Shown: positions 1 to 10,297 of the stretch, piece by piece
How the letters are laid out: each line of letters opens with the position of its first letter
Numbering within the stretch: the first letter of the stretch is position 1
Assembly (NCBI GenBank): GCA_027625915.1
Contig: JANTQA010000047.1
Coordinates: 3,720,001 to 3,784,000 of the forward strand
DNA: 64,000 nt
Direction of reading: 5' to 3'
From: Anaeramoeba flamelloides
Taxonomy: Eukaryota > Metamonada > Anaeramoebidae
Translations under genes and position numbers: made by a program
Notes under the pieces: generated by a model
Told to the model about the DNA's origin: nothing
Database searches by the model: none
Seen by the model: only the letters and a program-made list of their open reading frames with translations

Positions 1-60
1 ATTTTTTTTTTTTTGTTTGACGATACCAACAAGAAAGAAATGTTTTGTCCAATTTGTTCA

Positions 61-135
61 GAATGAAAATTCTTTTTGAGAAGTGAATGTAAAATAGCAC
101 AATAACTAAACACCACCAGGGTGGGAACGTAGTCC
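61..135. repeat. Dispersed repeat fragment, copy 1 of 2
   Basis: The stretch around AAAATTCTTTTTGAGAA followed by a TAAACACC core and a GTGGGA..GTAGTCC end recurs in the same orientation at about 49796-49872 with roughly 80 per cent identity by eye. No coding content is seen. It looks like a relic of a dispersed element. Confidence 0.6.
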
Positions 136-447
136 TTAAGAAAATTTTCAAACAATTCAAACAAAATAAATATTTATATTAAAAGAAAAGATCTCATTCA
201 GAAAATTGAAAAAAATGAAAAGTAATTATTCCAAGAATAAACTGGTATTTTTTCAGTTATTTAATGTTGTCAGTATCTAATTTTATTTCAAAAACTATCA
301 ATTTTGATTTTTTATTTCTTTTTTGAATAAAGTAAATCACAGCAAAAAAAATACCACCTTTTTTTTTTATTGTTTTTTCAAGTTAAAATTGAAAATGATA
401 AAGATAACAAGAAAGATCTTTAATTGTTTGGTTTGAAGAATTACAAA

Positions 448-783
448 TTAGTCAAACAAAAGTTTGACTTCTTTGATTATTTCTAATGCTTCTTTATATT
501 GTGTTGTTTGGTTTACCACTTCGTTGTCTCGTTCATTTTCTACCAATTCTACCAACCCTTTATAGTAATTTTGTAATCTGTTAATACAGTCTGGAATCAT
601 GCTTCGTGTTTCTTGAAGAATTTCTTCTTGCTTATTGATCGTGTATTGATCTGTGTTCTTGTTCCTTAATTCTTTGATTTTATTTTCTTGTTTAGTAGCT
701 TTCAATTCATAAAATTTTTTTACTTTCGATAAGTCCTTGCAAGCTTCAGTTTTGATTTTTATGTGTTGAATATATTTGTTCAT
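448..783 (-). CDS. TBCA: Tubulin-binding cofactor A (tubulin-specific chaperone A)
   Basis: Seen: a complete 111-residue single-exon frame with an ATG start and TAA stop, all helical and charged, with no membrane segment or signal peptide. The segments IKIKT, KQEEILQETR, MIPDCINRL and TTQYKEALEII line up in order with animal TBCA (IKIKT near the N terminus, KQAEILQESRMMIPDC in the middle, EEYKEA near the end), and the length matches the family's 105-115. Known: TBCA is a three-helix-bundle chaperone that captures beta-tubulin released from the CCT chaperonin and feeds the tubulin-folding pathway in the cytosol. It is one of the few genes in this window without an intron. No neighbouring gene is functionally linked. 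Identification is firm by motif order; the exact orthology was not tested. Confidence 0.93.
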   Translation of the reverse strand: MNKYIQHIKIKTEACKDLSKVKKFYELKATKQENKIKELRNKNTDQYTINKQEEILQETRSMIPDCINRLQNYYKGLVELVENERDNEVVNQTTQYKEALEIIKEVKLLFD

Positions 784-880
784 TTTTTCAATTGTGAGGT
801 TGTTTGTTTTATTTAAAATTGTTGGAGAAGTTTGAAAAAATGTTTTTTTTTCTGTTGAGATACTATTTTTTAAGGTGACA

Positions 881-1055
881 ATCCGTGAAATTTGAAAAAA
901 GATTATCTTGCGTAGGGTGTAGTGACTTGTTAATTTAGTTCTTAGCTGATCGATCTTGGATTTGATATGAGTTTTAAAAGTGGTTCAAAATGGCAATTTT
1001 TGACAATTTAATTTTTTTTCCGAAATTCGAATTGAAGAGTGTAAAATAAATAGAT
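881..1055 (+). repeat. Inverted repeat arm (left) of a 1.65-kb foldback
   Basis: The reverse complement of this arm reappears at 2352-2530, sharing blocks such as TTGTCAAAAATTGCCATTTT, CTTTTAAAACTCATA and AAGATCGATCAGC. The spacer of about 1.3 kb has no open reading frame of note. It may be the two ends of a decayed DNA transposon or two copies of one element inserted in opposite directions. Confidence 0.7.
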
Positions 1056-2351
1056 TGGTAGGTGTTTAAGAAAAAAATTAAATTTTTGGGTTGTAGAAGA
1101 AAATTTGTAAGGGACTAGTCTTCTACAACAACAAGGCAAACTTTTAAAATATGTTATTGGTAGTATTCTCTACTTACAAATTTTGTATATCCCAAGTGTC
1201 AAAAAATTCTGATCGAATAAGAAAGCCATAAAAGAAAATAAGTTTAGTAAGATCAATTTTTTTTTTCCATTTTTTCTGAAAAAGAAAACAATTAAATTCG
1301 TTTTTTTTCTCACAATTTATCTAGTTTTTACCCCGTTTATTGCAATTTTATTCATTATTATACTATTACATTTTTTTTGTTACCAGTAATATTAATCTAA
1401 AGATTTTATTTCTTTTTTGAGATAAAGCTTTTGGTTAACCTAAAAAATTGATATATTCAACGGATTAAAAAATAATTGTATTTTTTTAAGAAGAGTAGTT
1501 ATAATAATCAAAGTTTTAAAGCCATATAAAAATATTTCAGAGAAATTTTGTTTTTGTATTAAGACAAAATTCCATTTTTCATAATAAAATTTTCTTGAAG
1601 ATATTTGGGAATTAGTTAATTTTATCCTCAAAATTCAAAATCATTTTTTTTCTACCAAAAATGAATTAAATTGTTATAAGGATTCTTGTGAATAAGACCA
1701 AACAATTTGTTAAAAAAATTTTACAAAATTAAAAATTTTTTTTGCAATTTTTTTCATTTTTTGAAAATATAAAACAACTTTTTCAAAACATTAAAGAAAA
1801 AAAAAATTACATAATAGATCTCAATTTCATTCTTAAACTTTAGTTAATCTTCTACTGAATATTCATTTATTGAATCACCTTTTCTTCATTTAGTTTTATT
1901 TGCTGAGATTTGTATTGAAATATTAATCAAAGAAAAAGAAACCAAATAAAAAATTTGATTTCAAAATCAATACTTTCCATCATAAAACGAAAAATTTGTT
2001 CTCCCATTTTCAAGAATTAACTTAATTCTTAAACAAAATAATAGGTTACTTTTTTTGGTCATATATTGGAAACATGTAAATTTTGAATTTCAAAAAAGAG
2101 ACTCAAATCAATAAATTGTTTAGATGAGGTTAACTCATCCATTTCATAAGTCGAAAAACAAATTACAAAAAAATTTTTCAAGATCTTGACAAGATTTCAT
2201 TTTATTTTCAAAAATAACTACTCCCTTAAATACTTTTTTGTCAATTCACTTTATAAAAAAAATTGTTTTTTAAAAGAACCAAATAAAACCAAACCTAATT
2301 AAAAATTAACCAAAAAACCAAAAACCACATTTTATTATTACTTAACTTCCG

Positions 2352-2530
2352 TTCTATTCATCTTTCACTCTTCAATTCGGATTTCGGAAGAAAAAAATTC
2401 AATTGTCAAAAATTGCCATTTTGAACTACTTTTAAAACTCATACCAAGTTCAAGATCGATCAGCGAAGAACCAAATTAATAAATCACTACCCCCAACACA
2501 AAATAATTCTTTTTTCAAATTTCAGGGATT
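2352..2530 (-). repeat. Inverted repeat arm (right) of the same foldback
   Basis: Partner of 881-1055. Similarity stops sharply on the outer side just after TTTCAGGGATT, matching TTTCACGGATT in the left arm, which suggests a defined element end. Confidence 0.7.
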
Positions 2531-3178
2531 ATAAAGCTTAGTGTGAGTATTTAAAAGATTTATAAAATTCCTAAATTTGGCTTGTTTTTTATAATTTTAG
2601 TACAACTTAATTGTTGGAGTTACCCCTTCGAAAAAATAAAGATAAAAATTGTTTTAGTTTTTCCATGCAAAAAGATTTTTTTTTATTTTAAGGACGACAC
2701 TTGCAGTTTATCAGATTGTTTGAAAAATCTTTAAATATAATCTAATTTCAATTCTGAATGAATTTTTAAAAGTGAATAATCTCAAATTAGAATTAAAAAG
2801 TTATTTTCAGTTTAGTATTTAAAGAAATTTTCAAAACAAATTTTTGATAATCAAATTCAAACAATCTAAAATGATTTTAAAATAAAATTTACTGATGGTC
2901 TATTGAAAAATAAAAAATATTTGTTTATTGGTTCGGTTTGGAAATTATCATTTTGTTAATAATTATACGTATGGAATGGAAGAATGATAACTATAAAATT
3001 ATTTAAAATGATAAAAGATGATATTGAGGTATCCGAAGAACAACAATTAATATACTCTTAGCACAGTATAAAATCTCATATTTTGAGTCTGGAAAAGGAT
3101 CGAAAACGAGGAATAATAACGGGTGATTGTTAAACAAATGAAATACTATAGGTGCTATTTATTTTTTGAAGATAAGTG

Positions 3179-3377
3179 CAGTCAGTTTCACTTTTAAGGC
3201 ACAAACTTTCAACGAAATTTAAGGTACAATAAAAATCTCAAATTAAGGCACAAAATTGGGAATTTTTTTTTTTTACAAATTATTTTACTAAAACCCAAAA
3301 TTTTATGCCTTAATTTGAGATTTTTTTTGTGCCTTAATTTTCATTGAAAGTTTGTGCCTTAAAAGTGAAACTGACTG
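3179..3377. mobile_element. MITE-like element with CAGTCAGTT terminal inverted repeats
   Basis: A 199-bp near-palindrome. The left end reads CAGTCAGTTTCACTTTTAAG and the right end is its reverse complement; the arms extend inward about 80 bp through GGCACAAACTTTCAA and CTCAAATTAAGGCAC. TA follows the right end. A terminal CAGT next to TA resembles Tc1/mariner ends, so this is inferred to be a non-autonomous Tc1/mariner-type MITE. Other copies: 19605-19765, 45469-45711 and a decayed one near 51650-51825. Confidence 0.8.
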
Positions 3378-4873
3378 TATCTAAATTTACACAATCTAAA
3401 ACAAACAAACTAAAACAAACAAATTTAACTAATTAGTTATTTTTTAATAGTACTTTCAAGAACTTTATCTTCAAGGAACCTAATCTACCAATTGAGCTAA
3501 ATAAAAAAATTAAGATTAAATTTGACATTTTTAACATTGGAGATAAAACATGGTTTAAAATCCTTACAGAAACAAATTAGATCATCCAACTTTTCATTTG
3601 GCCTCTATCTCCTCTTTTATTTCACACTTCTGAAGAAACATATGAAATCGATCAAACATAAAACCCTGTATCTATTATGTGTTCTTAACAGTGACTTATT
3701 TTGAACTTTTCCTCTAAAAATTTCTTGACTTGAGGAAGTAAAAAAATGTTTTATTTAATTTTTTCTAATTTTAAAAATTGGTTAGTAATTGTGTTTTTTT
3801 TTTTTCGTTTGAAATTCTTCTATAAATAGTCTCTTCTCTATTTTTCCGAAGAAAAAAAAGATAGAAAATATATATTATTTTTTAAAAAATGATATTGATT
3901 TCTTTCTAAACAAAAATAAAAACATTGTTTGATTTTAGACATTGTTTTTAAACAGAGAAAGGGAATTCATTAAATTTCCAGCCTTTGCGGGAAAATTGAT
4001 TGACTTTTTTCTTTGTCGTCTATTGATCAAATAATTGAGTGACTTTAACGAAATTAATTTTCCAATGTCGTAAATCCTTGAGTGCGGTAAACCTTATATA
4101 TTTATGAAATTAATTTGGCACAGAAAAAAAATGTTTAAAATCAAAAATAACCATAAATAAACATTTTTAAAGCAGAATTTATCAGTAAAATGCTACTTAA
4201 TCTATACAAATTGAATCGAAAATAAGTAGATCAGAAAATTTAAAGACTTTCCCGACTTTCGTAAAAATCATACGAGTAGAAAAGTTTAATCAATGTATCA
4301 AAATAAAGAGATTTTTTTAGTTATAGAAAACATACACATTAGCCAATCAAAACTACTAATGGGAAACAATTATTAAATATGCTCATGATATCCACAAGTC
4401 ACATTTATTTAAAAATAAATTCTAAAAATTAATAATAAAAATGCAAAATTTATCTCAAAACATCGAGTTACTTTTTTAAAGAAAATTTTTTTTCAAAAAA
4501 TCAAAAATATCAAATAACAACTAAGAAAATTCAAAAAAATTTTCATCAAATTTCATTCATAATAAAAAAAGTTACTTAAAACATCAATGAATTGACCTTC
4601 AAAATTAATTTTATCTCAGTTATGCAAACTGTTAGTAATTTGGAAGTTCCATTCGAATAGGAAGAAAAAAAGTACAGGTGATATTTTAAAAAACTCGTTT
4701 ATAGTTGTTAGGAACATATTGTTTCGATAACTGTAATAACATAATGATTTCCCACAATCTTTCCATAGTGACTAAAATACTATCCTTAACTTTTTTGAGG
4801 GATAATAACTTTCTTATCAGTAGTTTTATAGAATTATATACTTTTTATTTTTACAAATAAAAAGTTTGAGTTA

Positions 4874-4898
4874 AATATATATATATATATATATATAG
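4874..4898. repeat. (AT)n microsatellite
   Basis: About twelve uninterrupted AT units just upstream of the dispersed repeat at 4900-5410. Another copy of that family (39870-40410) also carries an AT run, there at its other end. Confidence 0.9.
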
Positions 4899-4899
4899 T

Positions 4900-5410
4900 A
4901 TTTTTATTATTAATTGAATAATAACAGAACTTCAAAAATATTAATAAATTTATTAATGAAAATTGTCAAATATTTTTCAATTTTCGTTGTTTTCTCTTTT
5001 TCTTTATTTTACTTTTTTTTTTATCATTTTTTTTTGATACTTTTTTTTTTGCAAAAGATCATGTGGAAAAAAAAAAGATCTTCGAAAAGGCAAATAATCA
5101 CTTTTAAAATTGAGATTATGTAATGTCTTTAAAAATGAATTTAATTATAGCCAAAAAAATTTCTCGTTCAATCTTTTTTCCAGTGAAAGTTCAGTAATAA
5201 AAAATCGGTAATGCTCATTTCAAAAATTATCACTCACTTTTTTTTAGTTTTTGGTTTTATTTTTTAAAATTTATAAAATATCAGTTTTTTATATGTTTGA
5301 ATGATTTAAAAGTAATTTATTAATCAGATTTTATTATTATCAGTTGTTCTTAAATACTAAAGAATACATATATATTTTTTTTCAATTTATTATTTCAGGT
5401 GAGTCATAAT
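4900..5410 (+). repeat. Dispersed repeat family with AAAAGATCTT core, copy 1 of 3
   Basis: Shares long blocks with the reverse complements of 39870-40410 and 63290-63960: a T/A-rich tract ending in AAAAAAGATCTT, then AGGCAAATAATCAC, TCCAGTGAAAGTTCAGTAAT, GGTTTTATTTTT and AATGATTTAAAAGT. Short frames in all three copies give similar Lys-Arg peptides, which reflects the shared DNA and not a gene. Type of element unknown. Confidence 0.75.
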
Positions 5411-5686
5411 TATTGAAATGGGGCATATTTTCAGGAAAAAAGATCTATGTAGAAAAAATTTTCAAATTAGTGATAATTGTTTCAATGTAATTAGATTTGA
5501 TTACATTAAATAAAGTTATTTTTTTTTTAGTAATTGTTAAAAACCAAATAATTATAATCAATTAATTATTTTGAAAATAAATAAGAAGAATGTTAAAATG
5601 AAAAATTAATTTTTATTTATAATTCAAAATAATAAGAAAATGCTCATCAAAAAAAACTTGATAATAAGCAATTTTTTTTTTTTAAT

Positions 5687-8600
5687 TTACATGATATCCT
5701 TTTCTGAAATTTCTTGCCATTTTTGATTGTTTTCCCATTGACCCATCTCTATATCATGGATCTGATCTGTTACTAGCTTAAGTTCTTTTATATTGACTTG
5801 ATTATAGTTATCTGTGTTTTCGTCGTTGACATAATCGTCTGTAAAACTAAAATTATCAGAAATTTTTGTTGGCTTGCCATATTCGCCAAGATTTAATTCA
5901 TTTTTTAAAGATTTTAATTCGTTGTGTGTTAAAAAATCTGAATAGGAAAAGTTGTTTGCTGGGATTTTTGAAAAAAGTGTAAGCCAATTTTTTAAAAAGC
6001 CTTGATCAAAAGGATTTTTTTTATCTTCATAGATATTTTTAATTTTCTCTCTTGTTGTGATATTTTTTGTAATCAATTTACAATGTAAAAAAAGTAAACC
6101 AAAAATATAATAAGTTAATCTCAATTGAAGGATAATAATCAAATAATTCCACCAAGAATTTTTTATAATATTTAAAGCCTGTGAATCTTCTTCATTGGTT
6201 CCATTGATTATTGCTTGTATAATATTAACAAAGCATAAAGCTATCGAAAATAGTGCTTCAATTGAAGTAAAAACTAAAAAAAAAAAATAAAATCTATAAT
6301 TTCGAAGTCCAACATCAGATCCAAGCTATAATAGTTAAAAAAAATAAAAAATAATTAAAAAAAAAATTTAAATTATTATGTATGTTTGGTTGGTTTGTTA
6401 GTTGGTTTCATAATTTTATATCTTGATTTTTATTAATAAAAGCAGTTAGTTATTAAAAGAAAATCAACAATGAAAGGTGTTTACCCATGGACCTATTAGA
6501 TAAAATAATTAGATATTATAAGAGAATAAAAAAAGGTTAAGATATGAGGAATTAAAAAAAGTTGTATGATTAATTTTAAATCTCAATTATTTTTTTTTAT
6601 CGTCAACCGAATAAATTTACACTTTTTTAAATCTGATCATTTTTTCTAATTTAGTGAATTTTTTTTTGTTTTTTTCATTTTTTCTAATTAAGTTATTTTT
6701 CTTTTTTTTTGTTTTTTGATTTTTGCTTTGATTTTTTACTTTGTTTTTTTTTTTTTTTATTTCATTTTTTTAATCTTTTTTTTTATTTTTTGAAAGTTAA
6801 TTCGAAAAAAAAAAATGTTTGAAAACTCCAAATTAACTTTTTGAAAATTAAATAGATGTAATTTCTCATTAAAATGATTATACATTTACTCATAAAAAAT
6901 ATCATTGTCAACAATTTTTATTTTTTAAAAGAAATTGAGAAACTTTGCACGAGGTGTTCCAATATTGTGTGGCACAAAATTTTTTTTCACTTTTTATTTT
7001 TTTCAAAAATTTAGAGTTTTTCAATGTATTTCTTTGATGAATACCAAACTCTAATCTGAAATTTATTATTTCTCTTATTTCTAATTAATCTTAAATTAGT
7101 TGATTCTTAAAAAAAAAAATTGAATTTTTCATTTTTAGTTAGGATCCTGTGGATGAAAAGGTGTTTATTCCAATGTATTTAAAGGTTGAAATAGATTTTA
7201 AAGTCATGTTTTATTTCACTTTAAAACAAATTGAAATATCCAATTTCACGAAAAGTTTGCGGTTTGAAAATCAATCATATTATTACAGAAATTTTTCCCA
7301 AGAGTGCTCTTCTATAATATATAAACCATCTAGTTCTGAAGGCCAAAATTATTTCTTAATAAAACCATTTTTGTTAATTTAATTTTCCATTAAATTTCAA
7401 ATATGAACTTTTTGAAAAAATAAGTTCAAGAAAAAAATGTATATTATTGTTGAGTTGGAAGGTTTCCTTTCAATGATTTATTTAATTAAAACTAAAGTGA
7501 TAAATCCACAACTTCATGTTGGTTTTTTCGATTCACAAATTAGAGTGAAATCAAATTGTTAAAAACACAAAAAAAAAAGTATGAGAACAGATTAATACAT
7601 TTTTTGTTTCAATTTCAAATGATTACTGAATTACCTTTTAACCAACTTTTAATGAAAATTTCATACTTTGATTTATCAAATATATTTTTTTATTTTCTTA
7701 TTAATCTATCTGAAAGTAAACGTACAAAAAAAAAAAAAAAAAAAGAGACAAAGATTATTATTTTTTCCATTTTCACACAAAAGTAATGTTTAATATTTGA
7801 AAATAATCAATTATAATCAAATTGAATATCGCTGATGAGATTTTCAAAAGACTAATGGGAATGTACTAATAAAATGATTACTAAACCAAAAGCATAGTGA
7901 TTAAAAATTGAATAATCATGACAACAAATATTTTTTTTTTTTTTGGTTAATATTCTCCTCACCAAGGTAACTTCAAGTAGTTCTTATTTATGAAAAAATC
8001 CCTTTCAATAGCAATTTTTTTTTAAAAAAAATTACAACAAAAAATTAACATGTCTTTGTGTTGGGAACTACGTTCTTGTTTGGTTAGCTGTACTATGGGG
8101 AATGATCTTTGTTTAACAGTCATTTTAAAGGGGTGATGACATAAAGTTTTAAAAAATGCAGTGAAGGGGGGTTAATAGAAGAAATAGAACAATATCTTCT
8201 CTGTCTACATTTTTAAAATTTTTTGTTTTCGCTAAGATAAAATAACTTCTTTTGGAATTTACTCGATAAAACCAATTGTTGGTTGTTAATAGCTCACCAA
8301 AATTGTATTATTATAGTCTATAATGGTGGTATGGAAATTAATATGTTTTTTTTAGAACAAACAAGAGACACAATACCATTTGATATTCTCCAAAATAATC
8401 ACATTCCAAAATAATAAAAAAAAAGTAACTTTTAGGGATCAGTGTCTACAAAAGATAAGTCTAAAATGAAATTATATTGTCATTAAATGTAAATAATATT
8501 CGTTCTTCAGGGTTCAAATGCCTCTAAAGAATCCGATTCGTAAAAGAGTAAAAAGTTGATCTCAGCAATTAAAAATGATCCTAATATTAATAAAAACATT

Positions 8601-10297
8601 CAACAATTTTAGAAAAAAATATGCATTTATTCACATATTTTAAAGGCTGAATCATCAATATAAAGACTTTAAAGTTGAAAAATATCTCTTTCTTAAATTT
8701 GTGGCGAAATGTAGATTAGTAGCTAAAAAAATTGGTTAGATTTTGCTAAAAAATTAAATAATTAGCCCATAGATTGTTTTGACAAATTATTTCTGAAATA
8801 TTGGAAATATATTGATGTCACAATTATCTCTCTAAAAAGGAAACAAAAATAAACAATCAGCCTTATGTTTTTTTGTTGATAATTACTCATAAATTCAATT
8901 ATATTTAATAAAATTTTTAGTTAAATTTCCCATTTTGTAATCTCAGATCTCAACTTTTAAAACAACTCAAGAGAAAGAATATTTTTGAATAACAACAAAT
9001 TTTACAAGTTTTTTAACATTTAAAAGAATAAAATGCTTTCTTCAAAGCTTGTGTAAAAAAATTTGTAAAATTGAAAATGAAGTGAAAATTTTCAGATATT
9101 TATTTGAATTTAGCAGTATTGAGTAAATCTTTGAAATTAAAAAATTTGAAGAATAGTTACTTTTGGAAATTTCTAAATATTAATTTTTTAAATTCTGGAT
9201 TATATTTGAGTTGGCATATTTTTAGATTTGGTAAAGGAAAAAACAATTTTTCCAAAATGTCAATTTTTAATTGTAATGCTTGGAAAAAAAAAATTCAATA
9301 ATTTATTGTGCAAATAGATTTTATAATAGATTTTTTAGAGTCACAGAAACCATTTAAAAAATAGAGAGTACTGTTTCGATTTACTCTCAACCACAAAATA
9401 CTTAAATTATTACGATTCTATGGCTGACACTAATCTCTAAAAAGTGAATTTAACAAAAGAAAAAAGTTTAACTTACAATGATGATCTAAACGCAAAACAC
9501 AGTTGTTACAATGGCCACAATGAGATGCACGAGGTGGTCGATAAATTTTACATGTTTCTATGGTAATTTTTTTTTGTTTTTTGAGCATTATTTAAGGTAG
9601 GTTTAATAGAAGGGTAGTTAGCATTTACAAAAAAAAAACGGTTTGTTGGTAAATAAAATAAAAAAAAAAGTGCAAGAACGGTTTTGTTTTTTTGTTGATT
9701 GGTTTTTTTATCGATGGGTTATATACTTACCACAATACCTATAAACAAATACGTGATTTTCTCGGAAAATTTCTATTTCTTGTTGTGGTGTTTTGTCTTC
9801 TGAAGGCAATTTCTTTTCAAAAATGAAAAAAAAAAAAAGAAAGAATTATTTTTGTAAAAAAATTTTTGTGTTAAAGGTTTTCTTTTATCGACTTTACAAA
9901 CTGGGTTAACCTCAAAAAAAAAAAAGTAAAATTAGGATCTTTGTCTTACGGAAAGTTGGTATGGAAACCTTTTTATAATTCCTGGGTTCATAAATGCAGT
10001 AATAAAAAGAAAAAGATCATTCAAAAATAGGGTAACGAGATAAAAGATTAAGGTAATAGTCATATCGTAGTCTTCCCTAAGCTGTTGAAAAGTGAAAATT
10101 GTAATGATGATTGGAACAACATTCAGCCCAATTATTGTTTGTATTAATTTTTTTACATCTGGTCCTGTTTGGATTTTTCCTTTGCAACACACATAATTCT
10201 TTCCTGGGTTATAGTCAGTATATCTTTCATTTGTTATGTCAGATCGATCTTTTGATTTTGGGTATTCGACCGTTGTTTCAATTTTCCTAAGATCCAT
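5687..10297 (-). CDS. DHHC-type protein S-palmitoyltransferase, five exons
   Basis: Exons read by eye: 9950-10297 (ATG), 9731-9812, 9477-9557, 6485-6492 (8 nt) and 5687-6325 (TAA); every junction is GT-AG and in phase, giving 385 residues. Two membrane segments (about 50-72 and 82-104) precede the Cys-rich domain: C143-x2-C146, RPPRASHC 150-157, C160, C163, then D168-H-H-C171-P-W, with the Cys171 codon split between exons 3 and 4. Two more membrane segments follow (about 186-216 and 233-256), then TTRE 263-266 (the TTxE motif) and NPFDQG 277-282 (PaCCT-like). Known: the family transfers palmitate from acyl-CoA to protein cysteines at Golgi, ER or plasma membranes through the DHHC cysteine. 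Odd: the last zinc-site Cys of the consensus is Asp177, and DPG after TM2 is NPG. Intron 3 is 3.0 kb and full of repeats. Confidence 0.92.
6485..6492 (-). other. 8-nt microexon of the DHHC gene
   Basis: On the minus strand the sequence reads ...TCTAATAG, then GTCCATGG, then GTAAACACC. The eight bases complete the Cys codon begun by the previous exon (T + GT) and add CCA TGG, giving Asp-His-His-Cys-Pro-Trp exactly as the family requires, and leave phase 0 for the next exon. Acceptor AG and donor GTAAAC match other introns here. Confidence 0.88.
6780..7165 (+). repeat. Dispersed repeat in DHHC intron 3, copy 1 of 2
   Basis: Matches about 52080-52440 in the same orientation, with blocks such as AACTTTTTGAAAATTAA/ATTAACTTTAAGAAAAG, TTATTTCTCTTATTTCTAA, TAGTTGATTCTTA and a GGATCCT end. 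No coding potential. Confidence 0.6.
8435..8840 (+). repeat. Dispersed repeat, partial copy in DHHC intron 3
   Basis: Aligns with 30677-31080: shared blocks include GGATCAGTGTCTACAAA/GGATTAGCATCTACAAA, AAGTCTAA, TTCAAA, TTTCTTAAATTTGT and ATTGGAAATAT. The 30677 copy is longer and continues to about 31780. Confidence 0.65.
8915..9130 (+). repeat. Dispersed repeat, copy 1 of 2
   Basis: Same orientation as 32955-33185, sharing TCTCAACTTTTAAAA, ACTCAAGAGAAAG, TTTAAAAGAATAAAATGCTT and TTTTCAGATATTTATTTGAA. The final block resembles the ends of the foldback family at 11503-11684. Confidence 0.7.

Larger units (their letters stand above)
784..3178. other. Gene-less stretch with an inverted repeat pair
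   Basis: No convincing coding exon on either strand. The stretch holds two arms of an inverted repeat (881-1055 and 2352-2530) and otherwise A/T-rich DNA with many short homopolymers. The promoter and 5' UTR of the minus-strand TBCA gene should lie at its left end, but no recognisable element stands out. Confidence 0.6.
3378..5686. other. Gene-less stretch
   Basis: No supportable exon. It contains an AT microsatellite (4874-4898) and one copy of a 500-bp dispersed repeat (4900-5410). The 3' UTR of the minus-strand DHHC gene should lie at the right edge. Confidence 0.5.

Noticed and set aside
3488-3503. Minus-strand TAGCTCAATTGGTAGA, identical to a tRNA A-box/D-arm
   Set aside because: No matching B-box, acceptor or T-arm at tRNA spacing follows; at most a relic.
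7149-7382. Plus-strand frame inside the DHHC intron
   Set aside because: It overlaps the end of a dispersed repeat and has no recognisable features; the host gene runs on the other strand.
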